Source: Proteiniphilum sp. UBA4977
GTDB lineage: Bacteria > Bacteroidota > Bacteroidia > Bacteroidales > Dysgonomonadaceae
DNA length: 64,000 nucleotides
Direction: 5' to 3'
Assembly (NCBI GenBank): GCA_002398565.1
Contig: DGZP01000125.1
Span: 1-64,000 of the forward strand
How positions within the stretch are numbered: the first letter of the stretch is position 1; each line of letters begins with the position of its first letter. The translations under genes and the position numbers were made by a program. This document shows, one piece after another, positions 54,726-63,958 of the stretch. The notes beneath the pieces were generated by a model. The model was not told the origin of the DNA. It searched no databases and was given only the letters and a program-made list of their open reading frames with translations.

Positions 54726-56167
54726 TAGAAATGCGAAGACATTCCATCCATATTACGCCCTCCTCAAGACGTACGCTGGTACGCCCCTTTGTCCCGGCAA
54801 GCAAATATCAGGTAGAGCATATTCTGTTCCGGGCTTTTGCCATCCCCAAAAAGGAGAGAAAGCAAATTCTTCAGAACGCATGTGAACGGATTGAGGTATC
54901 ATCGGAAGTAATCCAGCGTATTTTCCTCCGACATTTCAGTCACATTGAACACCGGATTCCTTCCAACATAGAGCTCTCCAAGGATGACAAACGATTCATT
55001 GGCGCTTTCTTTACTCAGCAGTATGCGCTTGAATCCACGGCTCTGTTCAATCCTTCTATCGTCCCCCATCCCGTACAGGATAAGGAAGGCGTTCTCCGTT
55101 TTATCATCAGCCTGCGGGCTGTGGGTGAAGGGCATATATCCTCCATTACCTTCATGGAGGGAGAGATTGATGCAGACCTCAATATATCGGTAGCGGAGAA
55201 CTCTCCTATAGTGTATGAACCGGAGCGGTTTGAACATCATTATGAAAAGGAGCTGATGATAAAAAAATCCCATGAGCTGGGCATCCTCACAAATCTCAAC
55301 AGGAAATTATTTGATAATATGCCCGATGAGTTCTCCTACGAGGAACTTACCAAAGCAATAAACCGTACTTTCAAGGAAAACACCACCGTGAGCACCGAAG
55401 AGCTGGAGGTATCCATGAACAATATTCGTTCACTGGCCCTCTCAAACTTTTCACTTGATTTCACGACCAATGATCTTACCGAACGGGCTATCTACCCCGC
55501 TTCTCCATCACAGAGCAACGGATTGGAAGATGCCCGTTTTGTGCGGTTTGTACATGACGACCAGCATGTAGTTTACTATGCTACCTTCACTGCCTATAAT
55601 GGGAAGACCATCATGCCCGAGTTCCTTGAGACGTCCGATTTTAAATCCTTCAAGATATCCACACTGAATGGTCCCGGTGCCAGTAACAAGGGTATGGCAC
55701 TTTTTCCGCGTAAAATCAACGGGAACTACATGATGCTCGGGCGCCAGGACAATGAATCGCTTTATATTATGAAATCAGACAACCTCTATTTCTGGCATGA
55801 ATACCAACCACTGTTAAAACCCACCTATGACTGGGAATTGATCCAGATAGGAAACTGCGGTTCCCCAATTGAGATTGATGAGGGATGGCTGGTGATAACA
55901 CATGGTGTGGGACCAGTACGTACCTACTCCCTGGGTGTTGTCTTGCTCGACAAGGAGAATCCCCTGCAGGTAATAGGACGTTTGAAAAAACCTTTGCTCA
56001 CTCCATCAAAAGAGGAGAGATCCGGTTATGTACCCAACGTAATTTACACTTGCGGGGCCATGGTAGTAAATCGCACACTGGTATTACCTTACGCCATTGG
56101 CGATGTAGTCACCACCTTCGCCACGATCAGGTTAGATGATCTGTTGCATGAAATGAAACATGGATGA
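54722..56167 (+). CDS. GH130-family glycoside phosphorylase or hydrolase
   Basis: This 481-residue protein belongs to the GH130 beta-mannoside phosphorylase family (five-bladed beta-propeller). The catalytic region is SNGLEDARFVRF near residue 262, with E-D-A-R in place of the more usual E-D-P-R. Other family segments are KGMALFPRKINGNYMMLGR and QIGNCGSPIEIDEGWLVITHGVG. The N-terminal 160 residues are extra. The subfamily decides between phosphorolysis and hydrolysis and I cannot place it from sequence alone. It is translationally coupled to the GT4 gene. Confidence 0.88.
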   Translation: MIEMRRHSIHITPSSRRTLVRPFVPASKYQVEHILFRAFAIPKKERKQILQNACERIEVSSEVIQRIFLRHFSHIEHRIPSNIELSKDDKRFIGAFFTQQYALESTALFNPSIVPHPVQDKEGVLRFIISLRAVGEGHISSITFMEGEIDADLNISVAENSPIVYEPERFEHHYEKELMIKKSHELGILTNLNRKLFDNMPDEFSYEELTKAINRTFKENTTVSTEELEVSMNNIRSLALSNFSLDFTTNDLTERAIYPASPSQSNGLEDARFVRFVHDDQHVVYYATFTAYNGKTIMPEFLETSDFKSFKISTLNGPGASNKGMALFPRKINGNYMMLGRQDNESLYIMKSDNLYFWHEYQPLLKPTYDWELIQIGNCGSPIEIDEGWLVITHGVGPVRTYSLGVVLLDKENPLQVIGRLKKPLLTPSKEERSGYVPNVIYTCGAMVVNRTLVLPYAIGDVVTTFATIRLDDLLHEMKHG

Positions 56168-56189
56168 ATGGAAATAACGCAAAAGTTTT

Positions 56190-56197
56190 TAACTTTG
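56190..56197 (+). promoter_or_regulatory. -7 element TAACTTTG upstream of the SIMPL gene
   Basis: An exact TAnnTTTG 33 nt before the ATG at 56231, right after the GH130 stop, so the SIMPL gene may be its own unit. Confidence 0.5.
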
Positions 56198-56230
56198 GCG
56201 GGACAAACAATTAAGAAAGGATGATTAAAT

Positions 56231-56932
56231 ATGAAAAACCGTATTATTGAAGCGGCTATCATAGCCGCAAGCTTGGTAGTGACAGGTATCATACTGAGCG
56301 CTGCCTTCAACAATTTCACAGATCGTGATCGCCTGGTAACCGTAAAGGGACTTGCCGAGATGGAGGTGCCTGCCGATAAGGTAATCTGGCCACTGATGTA
56401 TAAAGATATCGGAAATGATTTGACTACGCTTTACACCAACATTCAGAGTAAAAACAGAACCATCATCGATTTTTTACAATCAAATGGTATCACCCGTGAG
56501 GAAATTAGTGTAGCACCTCCCGAGATCATTGATATGGAGGCAGAACGATACGTGAATCAGGCCATTCAATACCGCTACAATGCCACCTCTGTCATTACCG
56601 TTACCTCCTCCGAAGTGGACAAAATACGTAAACTTATTTCGGAACAGACAGAATTGCTGAAACAGGGAGTAGCCATTACAGGGGGCGACTATCGTTACAA
56701 TACGCTCTATGAATTCACCGGTTTAAACAATATCAAGCCGGGAATGATTGAAGATGCAACCAGGAATGCCAGGGAGGCGGCTGAAAAATTTGCCATGGAC
56801 TCGGGTAGTAAACTGGGTAAAATACGCAATGCGTCGCAGGGACAGTTTACCATTACCGACAGGGATGCAAACACCCCATACATTAAAAACGTACGGGTAG
56901 TGACCACGGTGAATTATTACCTCAAAAACTAA
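56231..56932 (+). CDS. SIMPL-domain (DUF541) protein
   Basis: This 233-residue protein has one N-terminal membrane anchor (IIEAAIIAASLVVTGIILSA) and a periplasmic SIMPL/DUF541 domain with the family pattern VKGLAEMEVPADKVIWPLMY, IIDFLQSNGITREEISVAPP and NAREAAEKFAMDSGSKLGKI. The family includes BP26/OMP28-like proteins; the role is unclear. It follows the GT4-GH130 pair. Confidence 0.88.
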   Translation: MKNRIIEAAIIAASLVVTGIILSAAFNNFTDRDRLVTVKGLAEMEVPADKVIWPLMYKDIGNDLTTLYTNIQSKNRTIIDFLQSNGITREEISVAPPEIIDMEAERYVNQAIQYRYNATSVITVTSSEVDKIRKLISEQTELLKQGVAITGGDYRYNTLYEFTGLNNIKPGMIEDATRNAREAAEKFAMDSGSKLGKIRNASQGQFTITDRDANTPYIKNVRVVTTVNYYLKN

Positions 56933-56981
56933 ACGGACCGCTATCGCGAAGAGAAGACGGACAGCATGCCAAGTTTCCCTC

Positions 56982-57674
56982 TCAAAGAGAGAAGCGCTTG
57001 CCCGTCTTCATAAATAACTCATACTTCCCCGGATTGAACGAATAGAAAAAAGCTCCCCGTTTGGAGTTCTCCTTGTCTTTCATTTCAAGCCTGTCAAGGA
57101 TATTCATTGAGGCCAGCTTTTTTCTGAAATTTCGCTTGTCGAGTGGCATCTGGTATATTGTCTCATAAAGGTCCTGCAGCGAGGGGAGTGTAAACTTTCC
57201 ATCGAAAAATTTAAAAATCAGCGGCTCCTTTGATACTTTATATTGTAACAGCATGAGTGCATCACTTACCATCCGGTTGTGGTCGAAAACCAATTCGGGT
57301 AACTCATTGATATTGATCCAGCGGGCATCAAAATTTTGGGCAGGCGAGGTATTGAACTTTTCCATCTGCACCAATGCATAAAAGGCCACAGAAACAACTC
57401 TGCCGCCGCTATCCCGGTTTATCTCACCGTAGGCACCTACCTGCTCCATGTAAATACCTTTCTGTTGTGTGTAGCGATAAAGCACTTTCTCAGCAGCCTG
57501 ATCGAGGCTTTCATTTTCTTCCATAAACCCTCCCATAAGGGACCATTCATTTTTCTTCGGTTCCACCGGACGACGTGTAAGCAACACGTGCAGTTCTTTT
57601 TCACGAAATCCGAAAATGATACAATCTACCGCGATTAAAAAATGAACATTATTTTGATAATAACTGGCAGACAT
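56982..57674 (-). CDS. Nudix-related transcriptional regulator (NrtR/AraR-like)
   Basis: This 230-residue protein has an N-terminal Nudix-like domain and a C-terminal winged helix (about 150-225: PSLQDLYETIYQMPLDKRNF, RKKLASMNILDRLEM), the layout of NrtR/AraR sugar and NAD regulators. The Nudix box is degenerate (GGFMEENESLDQAAEKVLYR then YTQQKG): the RExxEExG residues are lost, so it should bind a ligand rather than hydrolyse one. It lies after galK on the same strand, suggesting control of galactose genes. Confidence 0.88.
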   Translation of the reverse strand: MSASYYQNNVHFLIAVDCIIFGFREKELHVLLTRRPVEPKKNEWSLMGGFMEENESLDQAAEKVLYRYTQQKGIYMEQVGAYGEINRDSGGRVVSVAFYALVQMEKFNTSPAQNFDARWININELPELVFDHNRMVSDALMLLQYKVSKEPLIFKFFDGKFTLPSLQDLYETIYQMPLDKRNFRKKLASMNILDRLEMKDKENSKRGAFFYSFNPGKYELFMKTGKRFSL

Positions 57675-57738
57675 GGCTATAGAAGGTATTAAAATAAAGA
57701 TATGCTATTTAATGGTAAAAGAAGAGAGAGGGAAAGAA

Positions 57739-57769
57739 GGAAGCAAGCATCATACGATGTCCTGCTTCC
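57739..57769 (-). terminator. Hairpin after galK
   Basis: A GGAAGCA/TGCTTCC stem (57739-57745 and 57763-57769) with an inner CATC/GATG helix lies in the 120-nt gap after galK. The downstream sequence on the minus strand is C/T-rich rather than a clean U-run. Confidence 0.35.
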
Positions 57770-57794
57770 AACCTGTTGTCATGTGACAGTAGTA

Positions 57795-58943
57795 TCAGAG
57801 TTTGCGTGCTCCGTCGCTAATGACCACGTCGTACACTTTTGGTTCATGGCCGTATTTGGCGCTGAACTGAGCCTTGGCATCCTGGATAAAAGAGTCGTAA
57901 AGCGCATCCTTCACCAGATTGATGGTACACCCGCCAAAGCCTCCTCCCATCACGCGAGAACCGGTTACACCGTGGGCACGGGCCACATCGTTGAGGAAGT
58001 CCAGTTCTTCGCAACTCACTTCGTAGAGTTTACTCATGCCGTGGTGTGTTTCATACATCTTCTCTCCCACCGTTTCGTAATCTCCACGTTCCAAAGCATC
58101 ACTCACGTCTCTTACCCGTTGAGTTTCCTCAATGACGTATTTCGCGCGCATGTAATCCTCTTCGGATATCTCGCCCCTCACTTCATCGAGCATCCCCAAC
58201 GTGGCATCACGCAGGAATTTCACTTCGGGATGACGCTTGGCTATGGTACGTGCAGCATGTTCACATGATTCGCGACGTTTATTGTAGGCCGAGGAAGCCA
58301 GTTCATGCTTCACCACCGTATCAAGTAACACCAGCTTGTACCCTTTGGGATCGAATGGGAAATAGGCATATTCCATCGACTTGGTGTCAAGACGAATCAG
58401 ATGGCCCTTTTTACCAAATATGGATGCAAACTGATCCATGATACCGCATTTTACACCCACGTAGTTGTGCTCTGTACTCTGTCCGATACGGGCCAGTTCG
58501 AACTTGTCTATGCCCTGATTCAGCATGTCGTTTAGTGCGTATGCGAAAGTGCTTTCGAGCGCCGCTGAAGAAGACATTCCCGCCCCCAGTGGCACATCGC
58601 CCGTAAAGACAGTATCGAATCCTTTCACGGTACCGCCTCTTTTGATGATTTCTCGGCAAACACCGAATATATATTTGGCCCACCCTTCTTTCGGAAGGTC
58701 TTCTTCATTAAGTCCGAACTCGGAGCTTTCATCCAGATCAATCGCGTAGGCCCTCACTTTGCCGGTCCCATTGAATCGGATCGCCGCTGTCATTCCCTTG
58801 TCGATCGCACCGGGAAATACAAAGCTGCCATTATAGTCGGTGTGCTCCCCGATGAGGTTTATACGCCCCGGGGAGGTGTAAATATCGGGTGTGTGACTCC
58901 CGTAAATTTTTTGAAAAATTTCAGTTATTCTTTCTGTAGTCAT
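57795..58943 (-). CDS. galK: Galactokinase
   Basis: GalK phosphorylates alpha-D-galactose at C1 in the Leloir pathway. The 382-residue GHMP kinase has the galactokinase signature GRINLIGEHTDYNGSF near residue 25, the ATP loop PLGAGMSSSAALESTFAY near 117, and GSRVMGGGFGGCTINLV near 332. Motifs and length are normal. It lies downstream of a sugar MFS transporter and galM, with a terminator-like hairpin 13 nt before its start. Confidence 0.96.
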   Translation of the reverse strand: MTTERITEIFQKIYGSHTPDIYTSPGRINLIGEHTDYNGSFVFPGAIDKGMTAAIRFNGTGKVRAYAIDLDESSEFGLNEEDLPKEGWAKYIFGVCREIIKRGGTVKGFDTVFTGDVPLGAGMSSSAALESTFAYALNDMLNQGIDKFELARIGQSTEHNYVGVKCGIMDQFASIFGKKGHLIRLDTKSMEYAYFPFDPKGYKLVLLDTVVKHELASSAYNKRRESCEHAARTIAKRHPEVKFLRDATLGMLDEVRGEISEEDYMRAKYVIEETQRVRDVSDALERGDYETVGEKMYETHHGMSKLYEVSCEELDFLNDVARAHGVTGSRVMGGGFGGCTINLVKDALYDSFIQDAKAQFSAKYGHEPKVYDVVISDGARKL

Positions 58944-58955
58944 GTTATAAGCTAT

Positions 58956-58977
58956 AAAAAAGCCTGCCTTTCAGGCT
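58956..58977 (-). terminator. Terminator-like hairpin directly upstream of galK
   Basis: On the minus strand AGCCTG-AAAGG-CAGGCT is followed by TTTTTA, a short intrinsic terminator form, ending 13 nt before the galK ATG. It may end MFS transcripts or act as an attenuator for galK. Confidence 0.65.
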
Positions 58978-59069
58978 CAATGCCGGAAATAGTCCGTTCT
59001 TTTTCATACTGGGTTTATTTCCTACACTTAACGATTCAGACAGACTTAAATGTTACTATTCAAATAAGT

Positions 59070-60365
59070 TTATTCTTTTACTGTATCTTCATCCGTTACT
59101 ACAATGTTGGTGTTTACATTTTTGGAACCTACAACAGCATAATAAAACAGATAAACCAAACCGGCGATCACCAGCCAGTAGCTGTTCAGAAAGCCTGCAT
59201 TGTCGGCAATCAATCCTTGCAAATAAGGAAGAATACCGCCACCGCATACCATCACCATAAATATACCTGATGCCATTTCAGTATATTTACCCAGTCCTTC
59301 AACTGCCAGATTGAAAATACTACCCCACATGATTGAAGTACATAAACCACCCAGTACGAGGAAGAACACCTTAATAGGTACTACTGCACCAAACAGGCCG
59401 ATGGAAGGGCCGGAAGGAATAAAGATAGCCAACAAAATCAATAATATACCTATTGAAGAGGTGGCGGTAAGCATGGTCTTGCTTGATACCTTGGCACCAA
59501 TGGAAGCACCCACAAGCCGTCCGGCAAGCATAAGAAGCCAGTAAAGTCCTACAACCGATCCAGCTACACCGGCAGCGATATTCAAACCACCCCCCGCAGC
59601 ATCAGTAGTCATATAAAGATTCGCAATATTGGGTATCCCTACTTCCACACCCACATAGATGAAAATAGCCACAATACCGAGTACAAAATGACGAAATGAG
59701 AGCGCACTGTGTTTGTCTTTTACATTCACTGTATTTTTCTTATTCCGGGTAATTTCGAGGCGTGGTTCCGGTATTTTCACCACCAGGATCACGATGAAGG
59801 CAAAGGCGAAGATACCCATTGCCAGGAACAGGGCCGGGTTTGCATCACTGATGGCAGCCCGGGCAACATCACCCATCAAATAACCCACAAGAATGGGTAC
59901 AATGGTCGCACCAATGGAGTTGATGGCACCACCAAACTGAATTAGCTGATTTCCTTTGTTTCCGCCACCGCCCAGGGTGTTCAACATGGGGTTAACCACT
60001 GTATTCAGCATACACATGGAGAAACCCGAGATGAAAGCACCTGTTAAATATACGCCGAAGCTGGCAACTGTCCCTGAAAGGAAGGTGATGGCTACCCCGA
60101 TGAATCCAATAGCCACAGCCATAAGTGAGGTAAATTTATATCCTTTTCTTTCCAGGATAATCCCTGCAGGAATTCCCATGAAGGCATAAGCAATAAAGTT
60201 GGCAAGGTTACCTAACTGGGACATGGCGTTGCTCGCACCAAATTGGTTTTTTACAATAACTCCCATCGGGTTTTGCAATCCTGTAACGAAAGATATCATA
60301 AAAAACAACATAAACATCACCGCAATGGGCAATGCATAATTTTTCTTTTGTGTAGCTGGGTTCAT
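59070..60365 (-). CDS. Sugar MFS transporter (FucP/GlcP-like)
   Basis: This 431-residue inner-membrane protein has about twelve hydrophobic segments and fits the FHS family of sugar:H+ symporters (fucose, galactose, glucose): PIAVMFMLFFMISFVTGLQN, GNKGNQLIQFGGAINSIGAT, RLVGASIGAKVSSKTML. Given galK and galM on each side, galactose or glucose/galactose is the likely substrate. A hairpin at 58956-58977 separates it from galK. Confidence 0.9.
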   Translation of the reverse strand: MNPATQKKNYALPIAVMFMLFFMISFVTGLQNPMGVIVKNQFGASNAMSQLGNLANFIAYAFMGIPAGIILERKGYKFTSLMAVAIGFIGVAITFLSGTVASFGVYLTGAFISGFSMCMLNTVVNPMLNTLGGGGNKGNQLIQFGGAINSIGATIVPILVGYLMGDVARAAISDANPALFLAMGIFAFAFIVILVVKIPEPRLEITRNKKNTVNVKDKHSALSFRHFVLGIVAIFIYVGVEVGIPNIANLYMTTDAAGGGLNIAAGVAGSVVGLYWLLMLAGRLVGASIGAKVSSKTMLTATSSIGILLILLAIFIPSGPSIGLFGAVVPIKVFFLVLGGLCTSIMWGSIFNLAVEGLGKYTEMASGIFMVMVCGGGILPYLQGLIADNAGFLNSYWLVIAGLVYLFYYAVVGSKNVNTNIVVTDEDTVKE

Positions 60366-60450
60366 AATTTAATGCAATTAAAATTTATATTTATATAAAA
60401 AGTTCACAATTTTTTACCAAAACAATCCTTTTCTTCAGCATTCACCTAAA

Positions 60451-61527
60451 TTACACTGAGAACCTGAAAGTCGTTCTAGATTCAAACAGTTCTTCCGGTC
60501 GCAGAATGACCGAAGGATATGCAGGTTTATTGATGCTGTCGGGAAAATGTTGTGTCTCGAAACAAACAGCAGCTCTTTCGGGATAACGGTGCCCATTTTT
60601 GGCTGTGAAACTACCGGTCATCCAGTTACCGGTATATAGCTGCATACCCGGCTCAGTGGTATATATCTCCATCTTGATACCCGTTTTGGGTGATTCGCAG
60701 ATACCGGCATAGGTGTATTCATTGCTGCCGGCAGGTTTATTTAACACGTATGTGTGGTCATATCCTTTACCGAAGCGCAGCTGCTGAAAATCATCATTAA
60801 TTCGGTCGCCAATAGCGAATGGTTTTGTAAAATCCATGGGGGTATCTTTTACCGGTGCTGGATCTCCGTAAGGAATGGCCGTGGCATCGGTAGGCAGATA
60901 GTTATCGGCATTGAGCACAAGCAGATGGTCTCCGATATAGGGATCACCTTCACCCGACAGATTAAAAAAGGAATGGTTTGTCAGATTCAGGATGGTTGTC
61001 TTATCGGTGGTGGCTCTGTAACAAAGCTCAAGGGAATTGTCGTCGGTCAGCGTATAAATAACCGTAACCGACAGATTGCCAGGAAAACCTTCCTCGCCGT
61101 CGGGCGACAGGTAAAAAAGCTCAATACTGTTGCAGGTAACATTTTTCACATCCCACACTACAGCGTTGTAACCTTTTATTCCCCCGTGAAGCGAGTTCGG
61201 GCCGTTGTTCACGGCCAGTCTGTATTCTTTTCCTTCCAAAGAAAAACGGCCTCCGGCAATTCTGTTTGCTGTGCGGCCGCATACTGCCCCGTAATAGGGT
61301 TCCACGGAAGTAAGGTATTCATCTATCGAAGGATATCCCAGCACCACATCAGTAAAAATGCCCTCTCTGTCGGGCACCATCAGCGACACTATCTTCGCTC
61401 CGTAATTGGTCACGGTAACTTCACATCCGAGATTGTTTGTCAGTGTGTATAATCCGGTTTGCTTGCCATCTACCGTTTTTTCAAAAGCTTCAACCAGCAA
61501 ACCGGACTTGCTATACATTTCGTTCAT
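60451..61527 (-). CDS. galM: Aldose 1-epimerase (mutarotase)
   Basis: GalM interconverts alpha and beta galactose or glucose anomers to feed GalK. The 358-residue protein shows GAKIVSLMVPDREG, GRTANRIAGGRFSLEG near residue 84, LTNHSFFNLSGEGD near 181 (catalytic His) and FETQHFPDSINKPAYPS near 324. It begins the galM-MFS-galK-regulator run. ATG at 61518 is an alternative start. A 15-bp near-palindrome lies 60 nt upstream. Confidence 0.95.
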   Translation of the reverse strand: MNEMYSKSGLLVEAFEKTVDGKQTGLYTLTNNLGCEVTVTNYGAKIVSLMVPDREGIFTDVVLGYPSIDEYLTSVEPYYGAVCGRTANRIAGGRFSLEGKEYRLAVNNGPNSLHGGIKGYNAVVWDVKNVTCNSIELFYLSPDGEEGFPGNLSVTVIYTLTDDNSLELCYRATTDKTTILNLTNHSFFNLSGEGDPYIGDHLLVLNADNYLPTDATAIPYGDPAPVKDTPMDFTKPFAIGDRINDDFQQLRFGKGYDHTYVLNKPAGSNEYTYAGICESPKTGIKMEIYTTEPGMQLYTGNWMTGSFTAKNGHRYPERAAVCFETQHFPDSINKPAYPSVILRPEELFESRTTFRFSV

Positions 61528-61586
61528 GTAATTTTCTTGGTTTTAAATAATAAGATATTGATGAAGATTGATCTTGTATAAAATTC

Positions 61587-61601
61587 GTGTAAAATTAACA
61601 C
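61587..61601. promoter_or_regulatory. Candidate operator upstream of galM
   Basis: GTGTAAAATTAACAC matches the palindrome GTGTnAAnTTnACAC, mismatched only at one symmetric base pair. It lies 60-75 nt upstream of galM and may be bound by the Nudix-type regulator of this cluster. Unproven. Confidence 0.4.
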
Positions 61602-61672
61602 AGATTTTGTGAACATCCTAAAAAAAAATTGTGTTATAAAACATAAATTTCATACGCCAGAATCCCGGCAAA

Positions 61673-62995
61673 CTAATCTGCCACTTCATCAATCTCTTTT
61701 ATCTTTTTTGTTACTAATATTTTATCTATTTTATTTCCATCAACATCCACTATTTCAAAATGGAGTTTGTCATAATCAAATTTGTCCCCCACATAAGGAA
61801 TTTTGTTGATACAGGCAAAAACAAATCCTGCCACCGTGGAATAGTCTATCTTGTCGAAATCAACAATAAAATCCTCATCCAGCTGCGTTAATATCTCAAT
61901 AGGTGCTTCTCCGCTCACCAGCGCAGAATGATCATCGCGCATAAAGAGAAGAGGTTCTGCCCCGGCATCGTCTGTTTCCTCCGGTATGGTTCCCACCAGG
62001 TTTTCGAAAATATCGTGCATGGTGATGATGCCCTCGAGACTGCCATATTCATCCACTACCACAGCTACAAATTTATGATTGTTTTTGAAGTTCTCCAGCA
62101 CCTTTTGGGCGCGAAGCGTATTTGGCACGATAATCGGTTCCATGATCAAATCTTCAATCTCGAACTTTTCGCCGGTATTCAATCTCAACAAAAAATCCCG
62201 CATCGATATAATACCTGTAAACTCATCGATCTGCTTTCTGCAGGCAAGAATTTTGCTGTGTTTTGTCTGCAGCAGATCCCGGATGACCGTTTCCCGGCTT
62301 TTACTGATGTCCACCCACTCCACGTCGGTGCGGTGTGTCATCAGGTGTATTGCTCTTTTATCGGAGAAGTAAAATACCTGTTCGTGGATGATATTTTCTT
62401 CCACATCGATGATTCCTTCGTGTGAGGCAGTTTTCAGCATGGCACGCAATTCCATTTCAGAAATCACCTCATTCTTGGGTTTCAGGCCTATAAGCCTTGT
62501 GATAAAGCTGGTGGAGATTGCCAGCAATTTCACAAAGGGGTAAAAGACGATGCTCACCACATGTATTGCAGGAGCGACCGCGATAGCCATTTTCTCCGGG
62601 CTGTTCAGAGCGATTGTTTTGGGTACCAGTTCGCCAATTACAATGGAGACATAGGTGATCAGGAAAACCACAATTACCATTGAAATAGCCTCCGAAAAGG
62701 GTGCAGCGGCAGCAAATTGCTCGAAGAAAGGAATCATATAAACAGCAAAGGCTTGTCCCCCGAATGCTCCGTTGATGATACCAATCAGTGTAATTCCCAC
62801 TTGTACCGACGAGAGAAAATTATCGGAATCGGCCTGCAATCTGAGTGCTCGCACGGCTCCCCTCTTTCCCAGTTTTCGTTCCTTCTCCAGTTTATTCTTC
62901 TTTGCAGAGACAATTGCGATCTCCGAAAGAGCGAAAAATCCGTTGAGCAGGATCAGTAGAAAAACAATGATGATATCAATCCACATACGAAGCAT
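61673..62995 (-). CDS. DUF21/CBS/CorC_HlyC membrane protein (hemolysin C/CorC family)
   Basis: This 440-residue membrane protein has an N-terminal DUF21 (CNNM) domain with about four helices (IDIIIVFLLILLNGFFALSE; GELVPKTIALNSPEKMAIAV), a pair of CBS domains (about 205-335) and a C-terminal CorC_HlyC domain (about 350-430: SGEAPIEILTQLDEDF). Family members are linked to Mg2+ or Na+ efflux. ATG at 62986 is an alternative start. It is 27 nt after the nucleotidyltransferase gene. Confidence 0.92.
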   Translation of the reverse strand: MLRMWIDIIIVFLLILLNGFFALSEIAIVSAKKNKLEKERKLGKRGAVRALRLQADSDNFLSSVQVGITLIGIINGAFGGQAFAVYMIPFFEQFAAAAPFSEAISMVIVVFLITYVSIVIGELVPKTIALNSPEKMAIAVAPAIHVVSIVFYPFVKLLAISTSFITRLIGLKPKNEVISEMELRAMLKTASHEGIIDVEENIIHEQVFYFSDKRAIHLMTHRTDVEWVDISKSRETVIRDLLQTKHSKILACRKQIDEFTGIISMRDFLLRLNTGEKFEIEDLIMEPIIVPNTLRAQKVLENFKNNHKFVAVVVDEYGSLEGIITMHDIFENLVGTIPEETDDAGAEPLLFMRDDHSALVSGEAPIEILTQLDEDFIVDFDKIDYSTVAGFVFACINKIPYVGDKFDYDKLHFEIVDVDGNKIDKILVTKKIKEIDEVAD

Positions 62996-63022
62996 AATTA
63001 AGTGGGCATCGTCTTTGGGATG

Positions 63023-63925
63023 TTACCACAAGGGTGAGGGATAGACACCGTTTTCGGCGAGACCCTTCAATTTCGCAACCACATCGGGGCGGTCTTCGGC
63101 ATAAGTCACACCAAACCACTTTGAGGGAGTATCGAGCACCTTCACTGTCACCATACCACTTACTGTGAGGTTGTTCACCAGTAAGGGAATAAAAAATTCT
63201 GCTTTAATATTTTCGGCATTTTCTTTCAGAAATTGTATGAAATAATCGTCCGAATAGCGAAAATAATCGGGCGTAAAGCCCCACATGTTCATCGATACGG
63301 GAGTATTGTCGCTGATTGGCACCCATTTGTCGTTTTCATCCTTATACGATACCATGCCGTTAACACGCATCACCTGCGTGCGTTCCACTACACCGGAAAG
63401 GTTTCCTTCGGCATCGGTTTCGCATATCCCGCGCGCCACAGTGCCACTTTCCGAGAGGGTGTTTCCCACGCGGTAACCCACCATACAATACCTGTTCTCG
63501 CTGTGAGAAAGACCCGAAAGAAAGTTGGCCAGCACCTCGAAGCTCTCTCGTCCATAAAAGTCATCGGCATTGATCACGGCAAACGGCTCGTGAATCACTT
63601 CTTTTCCCATCATCACAGCGTGATTGGTACCCCACGGTTTTACCCTGTCGGGATGCGGTGTAAATCCCGCCGGCAGATTGTCGAGTTCCTGGAACACCAG
63701 CTCAACGGGTATTTTTTTTTCATATTTGCTGACAATTTTTTCCCGAAAGTCAGTTTCAAATGATTTGCGTATTACAAAGACCAGCTTGCCGAAGCCGGCA
63801 TTCACAGCATCGTAAATGGAATAATCCATGATGGTCTCTCCACTAGGTCCCAGGCCATCAAGTTGTTTCAATCCGCCATAACGGCTTCCCATTCCTGCGG
63901 CCAGTACAAATAATGTAGGTTTCAT
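63023..63925 (-). CDS. Sugar-phosphate nucleotidyltransferase-like protein
   Basis: This 300-residue cytoplasmic protein belongs to the NTP_transferase family: the nucleotide-binding start PTLFVLAAGMGSRYGGLKQL, the metal-binding VINADDFYGRESFEVL near residue 116 and MMGKEVIHEPFAV. It resembles UTP-glucose-1-phosphate uridylyltransferase-like enzymes of Bacteroidetes; the exact sugar and nucleotide are not certain. It is upstream of the CBS protein gene and has a two-box promoter at the window edge. Confidence 0.88.
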   Translation of the reverse strand: MKPTLFVLAAGMGSRYGGLKQLDGLGPSGETIMDYSIYDAVNAGFGKLVFVIRKSFETDFREKIVSKYEKKIPVELVFQELDNLPAGFTPHPDRVKPWGTNHAVMMGKEVIHEPFAVINADDFYGRESFEVLANFLSGLSHSENRYCMVGYRVGNTLSESGTVARGICETDAEGNLSGVVERTQVMRVNGMVSYKDENDKWVPISDNTPVSMNMWGFTPDYFRYSDDYFIQFLKENAENIKAEFFIPLLVNNLTVSGMVTVKVLDTPSKWFGVTYAEDRPDVVAKLKGLAENGVYPSPLW

Positions 63926-63958
63926 TCTTCGCGTTTTTTAATTTATATTTTAATCCCG

